Below the pieces are notes generated by a model. The model saw only the letters and a list, made by a program, of their open reading frames with translations, ran no database searches and was not told the DNA's origin. The position numbers and the translations under genes were made by a program. Positions 30,311 through 30,476 of a stretch of DNA of 30,476 nt are shown here, piece after piece (within the stretch, counting starts at the first letter, position 1; every line of letters starts with the position of its first letter). The stretch lies in assembly GCA_034437455.1 (NCBI GenBank), contig DAOTUB010000216.1, forward strand, positions 1 through 30,476. Reading direction: 5' to 3'. Source of the DNA: DAOTUB01 sp034437455 (GTDB lineage Bacteria > Chloroflexota > Anaerolineae > B4-G1).

Positions 30311-30476
30311 TGTCCCATTTCTAGCAAGAAGGTATCCACTTGCTATCCTAAGGAGTCGTCCAAAAACAACTTCGTACTTTTACAACTGAACTCATACGGT
30401 TGCACAGCGTGGTTTGATCTGATAGTTCCAGTCAGGGCATACTCGACGCCATGTGATGTTGAGAGCATTCATCTCT
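30311..30476 (-). mobile_element. Insertion sequence, 3' end only (runs off window)
   Basis: Sequence from about 30311 to the edge carries the end of a transposase gene (see next entry) followed by about 80 bp of non-coding sequence ending in the candidate terminus TGTCCCATTT (30311-30320). The reverse of this, AAATGGGACA, resembles GAATGGGACA at the left edge of the window. The left boundary at 30311 is inferred from that resemblance only. Confidence 0.5.
30392..30475 (-). CDS. Transposase C-terminal fragment (ISAzo13-like)
   Basis: An open frame enters from the right edge and ends at TGA 30392-30394. It gives 27 residues, including ITWRRVCPDWNYQIKPR. The closing motif PDWNY-x-I-x-P is one I associate with the C terminus of ISAzo13-family transposases, where it reads about EWNYTIKP. 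The family assignment comes from memory of a very short segment and needs a search. Only the tail of the gene is in the window. Confidence 0.45.
   Translation of the reverse strand, partial: EMNALNITWRRVCPDWNYQIKPRCATV

Overview
The window looks like a bacterial contig of moderately high GC. It is most likely from Chloroflexota, perhaps an Anaerolineae-type organism. That guess rests on two large predicted exported proteins (FG-GAP and beta-helix) that end in the same C-terminal tag type (VYLPVVARN and VYLPLVMRKL), on many TTG starts behind good Shine-Dalgarno sites, and on many short dispersed palindromes. It is an inference; no rRNA, tRNA, CRISPR array or phage module was seen.

Layout, left to right. 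(1) 1-2937: the 3' part of a branched-chain amino acid/amide ABC importer operon. The LivH-like permease is truncated at its 5' end next to what looks like an insertion-sequence terminus. LivM, LivG and LivF are intact and end at a strong hairpin. (2) 2971-6179: a VOC/glyoxalase-fold gene; a minus-strand pair (PyrK-like flavoprotein plus 5-formyltetrahydrofolate cyclo-ligase); a DmpA/P1-family peptidase behind a near-perfect sigma-70 promoter. (3) 6215-9768: an accessory stretch with two copies of a roughly 118 bp MITE-like element, each with an 11 bp target duplication. It also holds a free-standing GyrI-like domain beside an AraC regulator carrying a related domain, the first of two TrmO paralogues, a DinB/ClbS-like gene with a nonsense codon, and a DUF4332-like gene. 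(4) 9807-16330: the second TrmO paralogue, in frame with uvrA across a single TAG; then a degenerate ABC-ATPase/LytTR regulator split by a TAG; then an ABC-2 ATPase and permease pair. (5) 16364-21591: a co-directional cluster for an EamA transporter, a gamma-carbonic-anhydrase-like protein, a GlcD-like FAD oxidase, a class V glyoxylate aminotransferase and a HOGA1-like aldolase. The last three enzyme families all make or consume glyoxylate. (6) 21632-28469: a degenerate SF1 helicase-like protein, a complete UvrD-type helicase, an FG-GAP surface protein and a stand-alone RecB-type nuclease with a four-cysteine Fe-S signature. I read this as a candidate split AddAB-like helicase-nuclease. (7) 28498-30476: a secreted beta-helix protein on the minus strand, then an IS end with the last codons of a transposase.

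The most notable signals are the helicase/helicase/nuclease set, the glyoxylate cluster, three single in-frame stop codons inside otherwise conserved proteins within 5.3 kb (8539, 10242, 13764), and the MITE pair. Everything was read by eye; family names come from remembered motifs, not from searches.
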